Source of the DNA: RPQK01 sp041946865
Lineage (GTDB): Bacteria; Acidobacteriota; UBA6911; RPQK01
Direction of reading: 5' to 3'
Assembly (NCBI GenBank): GCA_041946865.1
Contig: JBHGBF010000050.1
Span: 1 to 25,678 of the forward strand
DNA: 25,678 nt
Shown here: one piece after another, positions 1-7,489 of the stretch
How the letters are laid out: every line of letters starts with the position of its first letter
How positions within the stretch are numbered: position 1 is the stretch's first letter
Notes under the pieces: model-generated
Databases searched by the model: none
The model's input: only the letters and a program-made list of their open reading frames with translations
What the model was told of the DNA's origin: nothing
Program-made: the position numbers and the translations under genes

Positions 1-54
1 TTCGAGGCTTGGTAAAGCACCCGCCTCTCTCCGCGTTGCTGCCACACTCCCAAC

Positions 55-71
55 AAAAACTGAGGGGTTAC
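55..71. repeat. Orphan terminus of family 1 palindromic repeat
   Basis: The 17 bases here match the right-hand terminus of the palindrome at 12792-12876 at 14 of 17 positions, and face the left terminus of the palindrome starting at 80 with only 8 bases between them. The body of this copy would extend left into 1-54, where I see no clear partner arm, so it is either a degraded half element or one whose other half lies outside the window. Nothing coding is recognisable in 1-300. Confidence 0.45.
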
Positions 72-79
72 CAATGGGA

Positions 80-220
80 GTAATGCCTCAGTCTTGTTTG
101 TAGTGCCGCCTTTAGGCGCCTCTAGGCGGGCTTTTTCGCACCGCAATTGACCATTGAGAGCGGTTACGGTGCGAAAAAGCCCGCCTAAAGGCGGCACTAC
201 AAACAAGATTGAGGCATTAC
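80..220. repeat. Long imperfect palindrome (family 1), 54-64 bp arms
   Basis: The left arm (80-143) and right arm (167-220) are reverse complements with one base difference and one 10-base insertion in the left arm, around a 23-base loop (144-166). The insertion looks like a local duplication of the AGGCG-containing segment. The outer ends read GTAATGCCTCAGTCTT, close to the ends of the 12792-12876 palindrome. It sits directly upstream of waaA. As RNA it would form a very strong hairpin and could insulate waaA from upstream transcription, but there is no T-tract typical of an intrinsic terminator. The placement and shared ends suggest a dispersed mobile palindrome (REP/MITE-like) rather than a gene-specific signal. 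Confidence 0.85.
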
Positions 221-300
221 AGGGCCCTAATCCGTCGATAGGTTGCAGGCGCCAGCGGCCGGGTATTACGATGAGGTTTCTCAGACGGAAGTTGCATCAC

Positions 301-1611
301 ATGAGGTTTTTTTTGACCCTTTACTCGATCCTGTACACGCTTCTCTTCCTGGCCTACCTTCCTTTCTATCTCCTGCGGTCCCGGCGTGAAGGAAGAAAAC
401 TGCATCTCATTGAGAGAGCCGGATTTTGGCTGGCGTCCCTCGGCGGCGCGGCCGACAGCGGTGAAAAGCCGCGGGTCTGGATCCACGCGGTTTCCGTCGG
501 GGAAGTCAATGTCATCAAGCCTCTGATCGAAGCGCTTCGCCCCCACGCGACCCTCTGGATCTCCACCACGACCGAGACCGGTCAGGCGCTTGCCCGCAAG
601 CTTTACCCGGAAGAGCCGCTTTTCTACTTCCCGCTCGACTGGGGATGGAATTGCCGCCGTTACCTTAACGCCGTTCGGCCGCAACTCATCCTGATCACGG
701 AAACCGAAATCTGGCCGAACTTCCTCTTTCAGGCAGCCCAGGCGCAGATTCCGGTCCTCCTTGTCAACGGACGGCTCTCGGACCGGGCCTTTGGGCGCTA
801 TCGCAGGGTACGGCGCTTGCTGGCGCCGACCTTGGGCCTCATCCGCACCTTCTGCATGCAGTCCAAACAGGACCAACAGCGAATCCTGGAGCTGGGCGCA
901 CCGCCCGATCGAGTGCTGCGTGTCGGCAATTTGAAGTACGACTATGAGCTGAAGCCTGATCCCGACAAGCAGCTGATGGTCCAGAGGCTGGGGCAGGTTC
1001 TCCGGCCCGACCCAAGTGCCCTGCTCTGGCTGTGCGGAAGCACCCGGGAAGAAGAGGAGGAGCAGCTCGCTGACATTTATCTGGCGCTTAAGCAAGACTT
1101 CCCGACCCTGTGCTGGCTGGTTGCTCCGCGCCATCCGCACCGAGCCGCGGAAATCGCAGCCCTGCTCCAGGCCCGCGGCCTTCGACCTGCTGTCCGCTCC
1201 AGACTCGAGCCCGGCCAGACCGCGGAAGTCCTGGTGCTGGACACCATCGGCGAGCTCGCTTACCTTTACCAGCTCGCAGATCTCGTCTTCATCGGCGGAT
1301 CCCTGGTCACCTGGGGCGGCCATAACATCGTGGAGGCGGCAAATTTCGGCAAGCCGATCACTTTTGGCCCGCACATGCAAAACTTCCGCGAGATTGCCCA
1401 GACCTTTCTGGCGGCCTACGCCGCGGTCCAGGTTTCAAGCAAGGACGAGTTGCTCAGCCGGTCCAGGGATCTGCTACAGGACCCGGCCGCGCGCAAGTGG
1501 CTCGGCACCAACGCCCGCCGCGTGGTTCGGGAGAACCAGGGCGCGGTCAAGCACACGGTAGAGTTGGTGAAGGAGGTATTGCAGCCACGCTCGATAGAGC
1601 GGAGTTGCTGA
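301..1611 (+). CDS. waaA: 3-deoxy-D-manno-octulosonic acid (Kdo) transferase
   Basis: GT30-family enzyme that transfers Kdo from CMP-Kdo to the lipid A precursor at the inner membrane. With the start at 301 the protein has 436 residues, the normal family length, and begins with a membrane segment (about residues 4-22). Family motifs seen are ISTTTETG (about 86-93), TETEIWPN (about 133-140) and GGSLVTWGGHN (about 331-341), the last followed by the conserved GPHMQNF stretch. The reading frame is open back to 154, but that extension is translated palindrome sequence. The ATG at 301 has GGAAG nine bases upstream; ATG 271 is an alternative. It is the first gene of the + strand core-LPS operon, with lpxK 45 bases downstream. 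Whether it adds one or more Kdo residues cannot be told. Confidence 0.95.
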   Translation: MRFFLTLYSILYTLLFLAYLPFYLLRSRREGRKLHLIERAGFWLASLGGAADSGEKPRVWIHAVSVGEVNVIKPLIEALRPHATLWISTTTETGQALARKLYPEEPLFYFPLDWGWNCRRYLNAVRPQLILITETEIWPNFLFQAAQAQIPVLLVNGRLSDRAFGRYRRVRRLLAPTLGLIRTFCMQSKQDQQRILELGAPPDRVLRVGNLKYDYELKPDPDKQLMVQRLGQVLRPDPSALLWLCGSTREEEEEQLADIYLALKQDFPTLCWLVAPRHPHRAAEIAALLQARGLRPAVRSRLEPGQTAEVLVLDTIGELAYLYQLADLVFIGGSLVTWGGHNIVEAANFGKPITFGPHMQNFREIAQTFLAAYAAVQVSSKDELLSRSRDLLQDPAARKWLGTNARRVVRENQGAVKHTVELVKEVLQPRSIERSC

Positions 1612-1656
1612 ACCTGTACTTTGCGACGACCCGGTTCTAGAATCTTCCTTAGTCTC

Positions 1657-2709
1657 ATGCTCTTAAGTCTTTTCACGCCTCTCTATCGTCTCGCCGTTCA
1701 GACCCGGCTCCGCCTCTACCGCTCCGGCATTCTTCGCAGCCACCACCTGCCCCACCCGGTCGTGAGCGTAGGGAACCTGACGACGGGAGGAACGGGGAAG
1801 ACACCGCTCGTCATGTACCTTGCTCAAGCGCTCAAGCAGGCCGGACTCCATCCCGCGATCCTGACCCGCGGCTACAAGGGCACGTGCGAGCGGACAGGCG
1901 GCCTGGTGAGTGACGGCTCGCAGATTCTGCTGCGTCCCAACGAGTGCGGGGACGAGGCCTACCTGATGGCGAGCAAGCTGGGTGGGGTACAAATTGCCGT
2001 GGGCCGGACCCGGCATGAGAGCGCGCGACTGATACCCGGGTTCGGCGCGGACTCGAAGCTTGTTTTCCTGCTCGATGACGGCTACCAGCATCTTCAGCTC
2101 GAGCGTGACCTGAACGTGCTGGTTCTGGACGCCACCGATCCCTTTGGCGGCGGGAAACTCCTGCCCCGCGGAAGGCTTCGCGAGCCTCTTTCCGCCCTGG
2201 CGCGGGCCGATCTGGTCATCGTGACCCGGGCGCACCTGCCGTTCGAGCAAGAGGCTGTGGAAACCGAGATCCGGCTGCGCAACCGGCTGACAAAAATCAG
2301 CTACTTCTACCACGACGCCGTGGGGCTTGTGGAAATCAGGACCGGCGAAAAGCTCTCGATCCGCCATCTGCTCCTGAAGAAAGTCATTGCCCTTTCCGGC
2401 ATCGGGAATCCCCGGGTCTTCCTCAACGACCTTTCCCATTACCAAATGGACGTGGTGCAGACGTTCAATTACAGGGACCATCACCAGTTTACGGACGAGG
2501 ACTTGCAGGCGGTGGCTGCGGCTGCTCGCTCCCTCGGCGCAGACGCAGTAGTGACAACCGAGAAAGACGCCGTCCGGCTGCCGGCCCGCGCGGCTGCCGG
2601 CATCCCCATTTATACGGTGCAGATAGAGGCCAGGCCCGAGGACTCCGAGGAGTTCGATCGGGACTTCCTGCAGGAGGTCCGCGATTGTCTGCCCAAGGTG
2701 AAATTTTGA
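1657..2709 (+). CDS. lpxK: Tetraacyldisaccharide 4'-kinase
   Basis: Phosphorylates the 4' position of the lipid A disaccharide, producing lipid IVA just before Kdo addition by WaaA, the neighbouring gene product. The protein has 350 residues. It shows the Walker A loop GNLTTGGTGKTP (39-50), the LpxK signature DDGYQH (from about 140), which carries a catalytic aspartate, and TTEKDAVRL near 300. The N-terminus is a hydrophobic, membrane-associating helix. The start is uncertain: ATG 1657 is used here, while an in-frame TTG at 1621 would add 12 residues; neither has a clear Shine-Dalgarno sequence. Confidence 0.94.
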   Translation: MLLSLFTPLYRLAVQTRLRLYRSGILRSHHLPHPVVSVGNLTTGGTGKTPLVMYLAQALKQAGLHPAILTRGYKGTCERTGGLVSDGSQILLRPNECGDEAYLMASKLGGVQIAVGRTRHESARLIPGFGADSKLVFLLDDGYQHLQLERDLNVLVLDATDPFGGGKLLPRGRLREPLSALARADLVIVTRAHLPFEQEAVETEIRLRNRLTKISYFYHDAVGLVEIRTGEKLSIRHLLLKKVIALSGIGNPRVFLNDLSHYQMDVVQTFNYRDHHQFTDEDLQAVAAAARSLGADAVVTTEKDAVRLPARAAAGIPIYTVQIEARPEDSEEFDRDFLQEVRDCLPKVKF

Positions 2710-2746
2710 CAAATCGGGCAGTACTGCCTCAGCATCTATAGATTCA

Positions 2747-3781
2747 ATGAGCCGCAAGGTCTTCATTCGCAGTACCAACTGGATCGGCGACGCCGTCATG
2801 TCGGTGGCCGCCCTGCGCGAACTGCGCCGTCTTTATCCTTACGACCGTCTGGTTCTGGCCGCCCGCCCATGGGTGGCCGGCTTATTCGAGGACCAAGGCC
2901 TGGTGGATGAGGTCGTTTCGATTGACAACCGCTCGCGCACGGCGAGTTTCAAGCACATGGTTGCAGTTGCCCGTGGATCCGACCAGGCGATCCTGCTGCA
3001 GAACGCTTTCGGCGCTGCGCTGGTCGCCTTTTCCGCCCGGATCCCGGACCGGGCCGGCTACCGGACCGATGGCCGAGCGTGGCTCCTGACGCGCTCGGCA
3101 ATTCCCCGCATCAAGAAACTCCGCCGGCACCAGATCTACTATTACCTGGATCTCCTCTATCAGACCGGACTCTCCCCGACCGACTATCTTTCCGACTCCG
3201 CTTTCAAACCCGACATCCATCTCGTCGCCGGCGCCGGGCGACTCGAGTCCGCCAGGCAGCTGCTGGCGGAAAACGGGATCGTCCGGAACCGACCGCTGGT
3301 GGGGATAAATCCGGGCGCCTTTTTCGGTTCGGCCAAGCGCTGGTTCGCCGATCGCTACGCCGCCCTGGCCGATCAGCTCATCCAGGGGCTCGATGCCCAG
3401 ATCCTGATCTTCGGCTCACGGGAAGAGAAACGCCTCGCGGAGGAAATCCGCGAGTCAATGCATTACCGCCCTCTGCTCCTGGCCGGCGCCACCGATCTGG
3501 GCACGCTGATGGCGCTCATCTCGCTATGCGACTTGTTTATCACGAACGATTCCGGTCCCATGCACCTGGCGGCAGCCCTTGACACTCCGCAGATCGCGCT
3601 CTTCGGTTCCACCGATGAAATAGCGACTGGACCTTACAGCGCCAACGCCGAGGTCGTGCACAAACATGTTGAATGCAGTCCGTGTCTTTTGCGAGAATGC
3701 CCGCTTGACCTGCGCTGCTTTGAACGAATTAAGGTAGACGAGGTCTATGAGCTGGCAAGAACCACCCTGACGCATGGCTAA
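2747..3781 (+). CDS. waaF: ADP-heptose--LPS heptosyltransferase II
   Basis: GT9-family glycosyltransferase that adds heptose from ADP-heptose to the LPS inner core on the cytoplasmic face of the inner membrane. It has 344 residues. The N-terminal motif RSTNWIGDAVMS (about 8-19) is typical of the WaaF branch, and NDSGPMHLAAAL (about 267-278) is the conserved donor-site motif. A cysteine-rich C-terminal stretch, ECSPCLLRECPLDLRC (about 308-323), has a counterpart in the waaC product. The gene lies 37 bases after lpxK and overlaps gmhB by 8 bases. Assignment as heptosyltransferase II rather than III or IV rests on motif similarity and on the presence of a separate waaC; the acceptor is inferred. 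Confidence 0.9.
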   Translation: MSRKVFIRSTNWIGDAVMSVAALRELRRLYPYDRLVLAARPWVAGLFEDQGLVDEVVSIDNRSRTASFKHMVAVARGSDQAILLQNAFGAALVAFSARIPDRAGYRTDGRAWLLTRSAIPRIKKLRRHQIYYYLDLLYQTGLSPTDYLSDSAFKPDIHLVAGAGRLESARQLLAENGIVRNRPLVGINPGAFFGSAKRWFADRYAALADQLIQGLDAQILIFGSREEKRLAEEIRESMHYRPLLLAGATDLGTLMALISLCDLFITNDSGPMHLAAALDTPQIALFGSTDEIATGPYSANAEVVHKHVECSPCLLRECPLDLRCFERIKVDEVYELARTTLTHG

Positions 3782-4337
3782 TCGCGCGGTTTTCCTCGAC
3801 CGGGACGGCACAATCATCGAAGAAGTCAATTACCTGCGGCGGATTGAAGAGATGACCGTTTTCCCTTTCTCAGCCGAGGCGCTGCGAAAACTGACAGAGG
3901 CCGGATTTTTGAACGTCGTCGTCACCAACCAGTCCGCTATCGCACGAGGGTATTTGGACGAGGCTGAGCTGAAGACGATCCATGAGGAGTTGGCCCGGCG
4001 TCTGGAACGAGAAGGGGCTCGGATCGACGCCTTTTATCACTGCCCCCATCATGCCGAAGCCACCGTGGAGAAGTACCGCAAGGTGTGCGGGTGTCGGAAG
4101 CCGCGAGCCGGCCTGATCTTTCAAGCCGCCTCGGATCTCGAAATAGATGTCAAGGCCAGTTTCGTGGTCGGCGACCGGACAGGCGACATCGGTGCAGGCC
4201 GGGAGGCGGGGTGCCGGTCTGTGCTCGTCAAGACGGGCTACGGAGAAACCACCCTTGACGAGGCGAGCGACCTCCATCCCGACCATGTCGCCGCGAACCT
4301 GCTGGAGGCGGCAAAGTGGATCGTGAGGCAGGAGTAA
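3774..4337 (+). CDS. gmhB: D-glycero-beta-D-manno-heptose-1,7-bisphosphate 7-phosphatase
   Basis: HAD-superfamily phosphatase that removes the 7-phosphate of heptose 1,7-bisphosphate in ADP-heptose synthesis. It has 187 residues, the usual GmhB length. The HAD motif I is LDRDGT (8-13) with nucleophile D9 and acid/base D11. TNQS is the motif II region and GDRTGD is the motif IV region. A GmhB-type structural zinc site is visible at C90, H92, C105 and C107. It starts inside the end of waaF (ATGGCTAA overlap), indicating translational coupling, and is followed after 49 bases by rfaE2, which uses its product. Confidence 0.94.
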   Translation: MANRAVFLDRDGTIIEEVNYLRRIEEMTVFPFSAEALRKLTEAGFLNVVVTNQSAIARGYLDEAELKTIHEELARRLEREGARIDAFYHCPHHAEATVEKYRKVCGCRKPRAGLIFQAASDLEIDVKASFVVGDRTGDIGAGREAGCRSVLVKTGYGETTLDEASDLHPDHVAANLLEAAKWIVRQE

Positions 4338-4386
4338 GTCGCTTTTTGCGGGCGGAGCGAGCAAAAGCCCACACTCGTAACGCAAT

Positions 4387-4878
4387 ATGTTATCCTCTAA
4401 GCTAAAGACAGTATCGGAGTTGAAGGAGATTGCCGCACAGGCTCGCAGGGCGGGGCAAACAGTTGTTTTCGGCAACGGTTGCTTCGATCTCCTGCACGTC
4501 GGCCACATCCGTTACCTGCAGGGCGCTCGAAAGCTCGGCGACATTTTGATACTGGCCCTGAACGGAGACCGCTGTGTCGAAAAGCTGAAGGGCGCCGGCC
4601 GCCCCCTCATGCCTGAACTGGAACGGGCCGAGATCCTGGCGGCGCTCGAGTGCGTGGACTATATCGTCGTTTTCAACGACTCGACCGTGGATGGGTTGCT
4701 CAGGGAAATACGGCCCGATGTCCATGCGAAAGGCACCGACTACAGCGAGGATACGGTGCCCGAGCGGGAAACGGTATTGAGTTATGGCGGGAAGATAGCA
4801 ATCGTTGGCGATCCCAAGCAACACTCCACCCGCGATTATCTGAACCAGATCACGCATCGGACCAAACGGCAATCCTGA
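4387..4878 (+). CDS. rfaE2: D-glycero-beta-D-manno-heptose 1-phosphate adenylyltransferase
   Basis: Nucleotidyltransferase corresponding to the C-terminal half of bifunctional HldE: it forms ADP-heptose from heptose 1-phosphate and ATP. At 163 residues it is a stand-alone RfaE2/HldC-type protein. The nucleotide-binding signature is GNGCFDLLHVGH (29-40), and the C-terminal region carries KGTDYSEDTVPE and HSTRDYLNQI-type segments of the family. It lies between gmhB, which makes its substrate, and waaC, which uses its product. The kinase half (HldA), GmhA and the epimerase HldD are not in this window. The start ATG 4387 lacks a strong ribosome site, but the N-terminal length fits the family. Confidence 0.93.
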   Translation: MLSSKLKTVSELKEIAAQARRAGQTVVFGNGCFDLLHVGHIRYLQGARKLGDILILALNGDRCVEKLKGAGRPLMPELERAEILAALECVDYIVVFNDSTVDGLLREIRPDVHAKGTDYSEDTVPERETVLSYGGKIAIVGDPKQHSTRDYLNQITHRTKRQS

Positions 4879-4900
4879 GGTGCACCAAGGACAGGCCACC

Positions 4901-5944
4901 ATGGTGACGACTGAGCTCCCGAGCATCCAGAAGATCCTGATCGTACGCCTGGGCTCACTAGGTGACATCATCCATGCCATGCCGGCCCAGCAGCTGCTCC
5001 ACCGCTGCCTGCCCCAGGCCCAAATCCATTGGCTGACCGAGAGCGCCTACACCCCGCTGGTGGAGATCGTCCCAGGAGTGACGCGGGTCTGGGTCGCCGG
5101 TCTGCGTCAGTGGTCCTGGCAATCTTCGCCTAAACCGTTTATCCGGCTGATCCGGGGCCTCCGCAGGGAGCGCTTTGACCTGGCGTTCGATTTTCAGGGC
5201 CTGGTCAAGTCGGCCATTGTCGCCCGTGTCTCCGGCGCCCGTCTGGTCGCCGGGTTCGCCGCGGAACTGACGCGGGAACGCATGGCATCCGCCTTTTACA
5301 CGCGGCAGGCGGCCGTTGCACCCGGCGAAAAGCTCCATGTGGTGGATCTCAACCTGCGGCTGGCCGGTCAGTGGGGGTGTATGAACGGGGTTGGACCGGT
5401 CATCCCGCTGCAGATTCCCGAGGCTTCGGTCCGACTGGTCCGCGAAAAGCTCGCGCAGCACCGGATCAGCCGTCCCGTCCTGTTGAATCCCGGGGCCGGA
5501 TGGGCGACTAAACTCTGGCCGCCCAGTCAATACGCAGCGCTTGCCCAGAGGATTCGGCAACAGCTCGGTATCCCGGTTGTCGTCACTTACGGCCCGCGCG
5601 AAGAGGGGGTGATCGAAGCAGTGCGAAAAGCCGGGGCCGATATCTGCGGTTTCCCCACCTCGATTCTTGAACTGGCAGCCCTGTGTCGCGAGTCGAGGCT
5701 CATGGTCGCCGGGGACACCGGCCCTCTACACCTGGCGGTCGCGCTCGGGACACCGACGGTCGCCATCATGGGCCCGAGTGCAGTCTGGAGAAACCGCCCG
5801 TATACCCCCGAAGACATCGTCGTAAAACGCGAGCTGCCTTGCTCGGACTGTTACAAACGGACCTGCGACAAGTTCATCTGCATGGATATCCCAGTCGAGC
5901 AGGTTTTCCAGGCAGTGGTCAAACGGCTGGGGGTGAATGTTTAG
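4901..5944 (+). CDS. waaC: ADP-heptose--LPS heptosyltransferase I
   Basis: GT9-family enzyme that transfers the first heptose onto Kdo2-lipid A. The N-terminal motif RLGSLGDIIHAMP (about 16-28) is the WaaC-type motif, and AGDTGPLHLAVALG (about 267-280) is the ADP-heptose-site motif. A C-terminal cysteine-rich stretch, PCSDCYKRTCDKFIC, parallels the one in waaF. The ATG at 4901 was chosen because AAGGA lies about ten bases upstream and the frame then starts shortly before the first beta strand; a GTG at 4880 would add seven residues and nearly abut rfaE2. The 3' end overlaps the longest possible frame of the next gene by 8 bases. Length is 347 residues. Confidence 0.92.
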   Translation: MVTTELPSIQKILIVRLGSLGDIIHAMPAQQLLHRCLPQAQIHWLTESAYTPLVEIVPGVTRVWVAGLRQWSWQSSPKPFIRLIRGLRRERFDLAFDFQGLVKSAIVARVSGARLVAGFAAELTRERMASAFYTRQAAVAPGEKLHVVDLNLRLAGQWGCMNGVGPVIPLQIPEASVRLVREKLAQHRISRPVLLNPGAGWATKLWPPSQYAALAQRIRQQLGIPVVVTYGPREEGVIEAVRKAGADICGFPTSILELAALCRESRLMVAGDTGPLHLAVALGTPTVAIMGPSAVWRNRPYTPEDIVVKRELPCSDCYKRTCDKFICMDIPVEQVFQAVVKRLGVNV

Positions 5945-5981
5945 GTCCAGGGCGACAGGAGCTCTGGTCTTCTTGAGTCAT

Positions 5982-6545
5982 ATGAACAGCAGCTTTGCGC
6001 AACGAATCCGGGTGCCGCTGGGCTTCGGCTACGGCCTGCTTTTCCTTTATTTCGCCACTCCGCGCCCGGGTTTGTTCTCTGCGGGAATACTCTTGGGCGG
6101 CCTCGGCCTGGCTTTGCGCGTCTGGGCTTCGGGCTACCTGAAGAAAGGACGGGAACTGGCGACTTCCGGTCCGTACGCGTGGAGTCGGAATCCCCTCTAT
6201 CTCGGCTCCTTCGTTATGGGGCTCGGGTTCACCGTCGCTGCCGGCAGCCTGTGGCTGACGCTCCTGTTCCTTACGCTCTTCGTCGCCGTCTACCTTCCGG
6301 TCATGAAACGCGAGGAACGCGAGCTGGCGCAGATGTTCGGTTCCGACTATTCCGTTTACCGGGAGGCCGTGGCCCTTTTCCTGCCGCTCGGCGCGCCTGT
6401 CCACAGGACGTCAAGAACTCCCCACCAGGCCCCGAGAGGCAACTTTCAGTGGCAAAAGGTCATCTGTAACCGAGAGTACAAAGCGGTGATCGGCTTCCTG
6501 CTCGTGGCTGCGCTGCTCTGGGCAAAGATGGTGCTATGGCGGTAA
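5982..6545 (+). CDS. Isoprenylcysteine carboxyl methyltransferase-family membrane protein
   Basis: Small multi-pass membrane protein of the ICMT/PEMT-like methyltransferase fold. The diagnostic stretch is GPYAWSRNPLYLGS (63-76), the SAM-binding RHPxY-like motif of the family, followed by hydrophobic helices and the EERELAQMFGSDYSVY region that typically closes the active site. The substrate is unknown; in bacteria such proteins are annotated only by family. The start at 5982 places the initiator about ten residues before the RVPLGF segment, as I recall for homologues, but ATG 5937 overlaps waaC, has a G-rich sequence just upstream and would add 15 residues. The stop overlaps the start of the next gene by 10 bases, so it belongs to the core-LPS operon. 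Confidence 0.8.
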   Translation: MNSSFAQRIRVPLGFGYGLLFLYFATPRPGLFSAGILLGGLGLALRVWASGYLKKGRELATSGPYAWSRNPLYLGSFVMGLGFTVAAGSLWLTLLFLTLFVAVYLPVMKREERELAQMFGSDYSVYREAVALFLPLGAPVHRTSRTPHQAPRGNFQWQKVICNREYKAVIGFLLVAALLWAKMVLWR

Positions 6546-7402
6546 GAATGCGCAAGGTCACGGTCGGCTCCCTGACAGTCTGGCTGATTCTGGTCCTGTT
6601 GCGACTCGTAACGGCAGCAGAGAGTCAGGACCCGCTGCTCCAGCCCGGGGCGAGCTACTCCGCTCCCTTCAAACATGACGAACGACTCCAGTACGAGGTG
6701 AACTGGAAACCGCTTTTCCTGCTGCCGGCCTTCAAGGCAGGCGAGCTCGATTTCCGCACCTATGAAACGGTTTATCATGGCCGGCCGGTCTATAAAGTCA
6801 CTGCCGAGGCCCGTTCAACCGGCCGCCTGGCTTCCGTCGCCGGGCTCGACGTCCGTGATTACTTCGAGTCGATTTTTGACCGCGAGACTTTTCGCTCTTA
6901 CCGGCTCATCAAGAAGATCCGTGAAGGCAGGCGCCAGCGCGACTTCCAGCTTCTGTTCGATTACTCCCGCGACCGGCTTCTGCTGACCGAACACGATGTG
7001 GCAGTGAAACCGCCCAGAGAGCTGAAAAATCGCACCATCCACCAGATTGCGGAGCCTTTGGCTGACGTCGTCTCCGTCTTCTACGTCGGCCGGCTGCGAC
7101 CCGTCGAAACCGGGCAGAGCTTCTTCATCAACCTGATTGACGAGGGCGAAGCGCGGAAAATTCACTTCGAGATTGCCCGCCTCGAAAAAGTCAAGACCCC
7201 GATTGGTGATTTTCGCGCCGTCAGGATCAACACGAACGGCCGCATCTTCAGCTCGGGCGGCAATCTGCGGGTCTGGTACTCCACCGATCCGCTGCGGATC
7301 CCGGTCAAGTTCGAAGCCGACGTCGCGTTCGGCGAGGTCTATGGAACTATCGTGGCCATGGACACCGGTACGTCCAGCCGCGGGCGGGTGAGAAGCCGCT
7401 GA
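6536..7402 (+). CDS. DUF3108 domain-containing exported protein
   Basis: Protein of 288 residues with a hydrophobic N-terminal segment (about 9-27, ending near TAAES) that reads as a signal peptide, followed by a beta-rich domain of the DUF3108 family. Features that support the family call are LQYEVNWKPLFLLPAFKAGE early in the domain and the LRVWYSTDPLRIPVKFEAD segment near the C-terminus. DUF3108 proteins are predicted to be periplasmic or outer-membrane associated; no biochemical role is established to my knowledge. Its start overlaps the end of the methyltransferase-like gene, so the two are likely co-translated. An alternative ATG at 6548 would shorten it by four residues. Confidence 0.8.
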   Translation: MAVRMRKVTVGSLTVWLILVLLRLVTAAESQDPLLQPGASYSAPFKHDERLQYEVNWKPLFLLPAFKAGELDFRTYETVYHGRPVYKVTAEARSTGRLASVAGLDVRDYFESIFDRETFRSYRLIKKIREGRRQRDFQLLFDYSRDRLLLTEHDVAVKPPRELKNRTIHQIAEPLADVVSVFYVGRLRPVETGQSFFINLIDEGEARKIHFEIARLEKVKTPIGDFRAVRINTNGRIFSSGGNLRVWYSTDPLRIPVKFEADVAFGEVYGTIVAMDTGTSSRGRVRSR

Positions 7403-7489
7403 CCCCTACCCGCAGCGGCCAGCGGTTCAGCCGTCAGCGAGCAGCGGGCAGTTGTTCCCCCGCCGCTTCCTGCGATAACCTTCTTCGGC

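Noticed and set aside
217..1380. Long open frame on the minus strand opposite waaA (387 codons)
   Set aside because: It is the antisense shadow of waaA in GC-rich DNA; the product has no recognisable domain, whereas the plus strand encodes a clear GT30 protein.
4338..4386. GCTTTTTGC / GCAAAAGC pairing between gmhB and rfaE2
   Set aside because: Short imperfect stem with no T-tract and located inside an operon; likely chance.
7403..7489. CAGCGG-rich spacer before the GalU-like gene as a structured regulatory RNA
   Set aside because: It is a loose run of AGCGG-like words without a consistent stem or match to a riboswitch class I can recognise.
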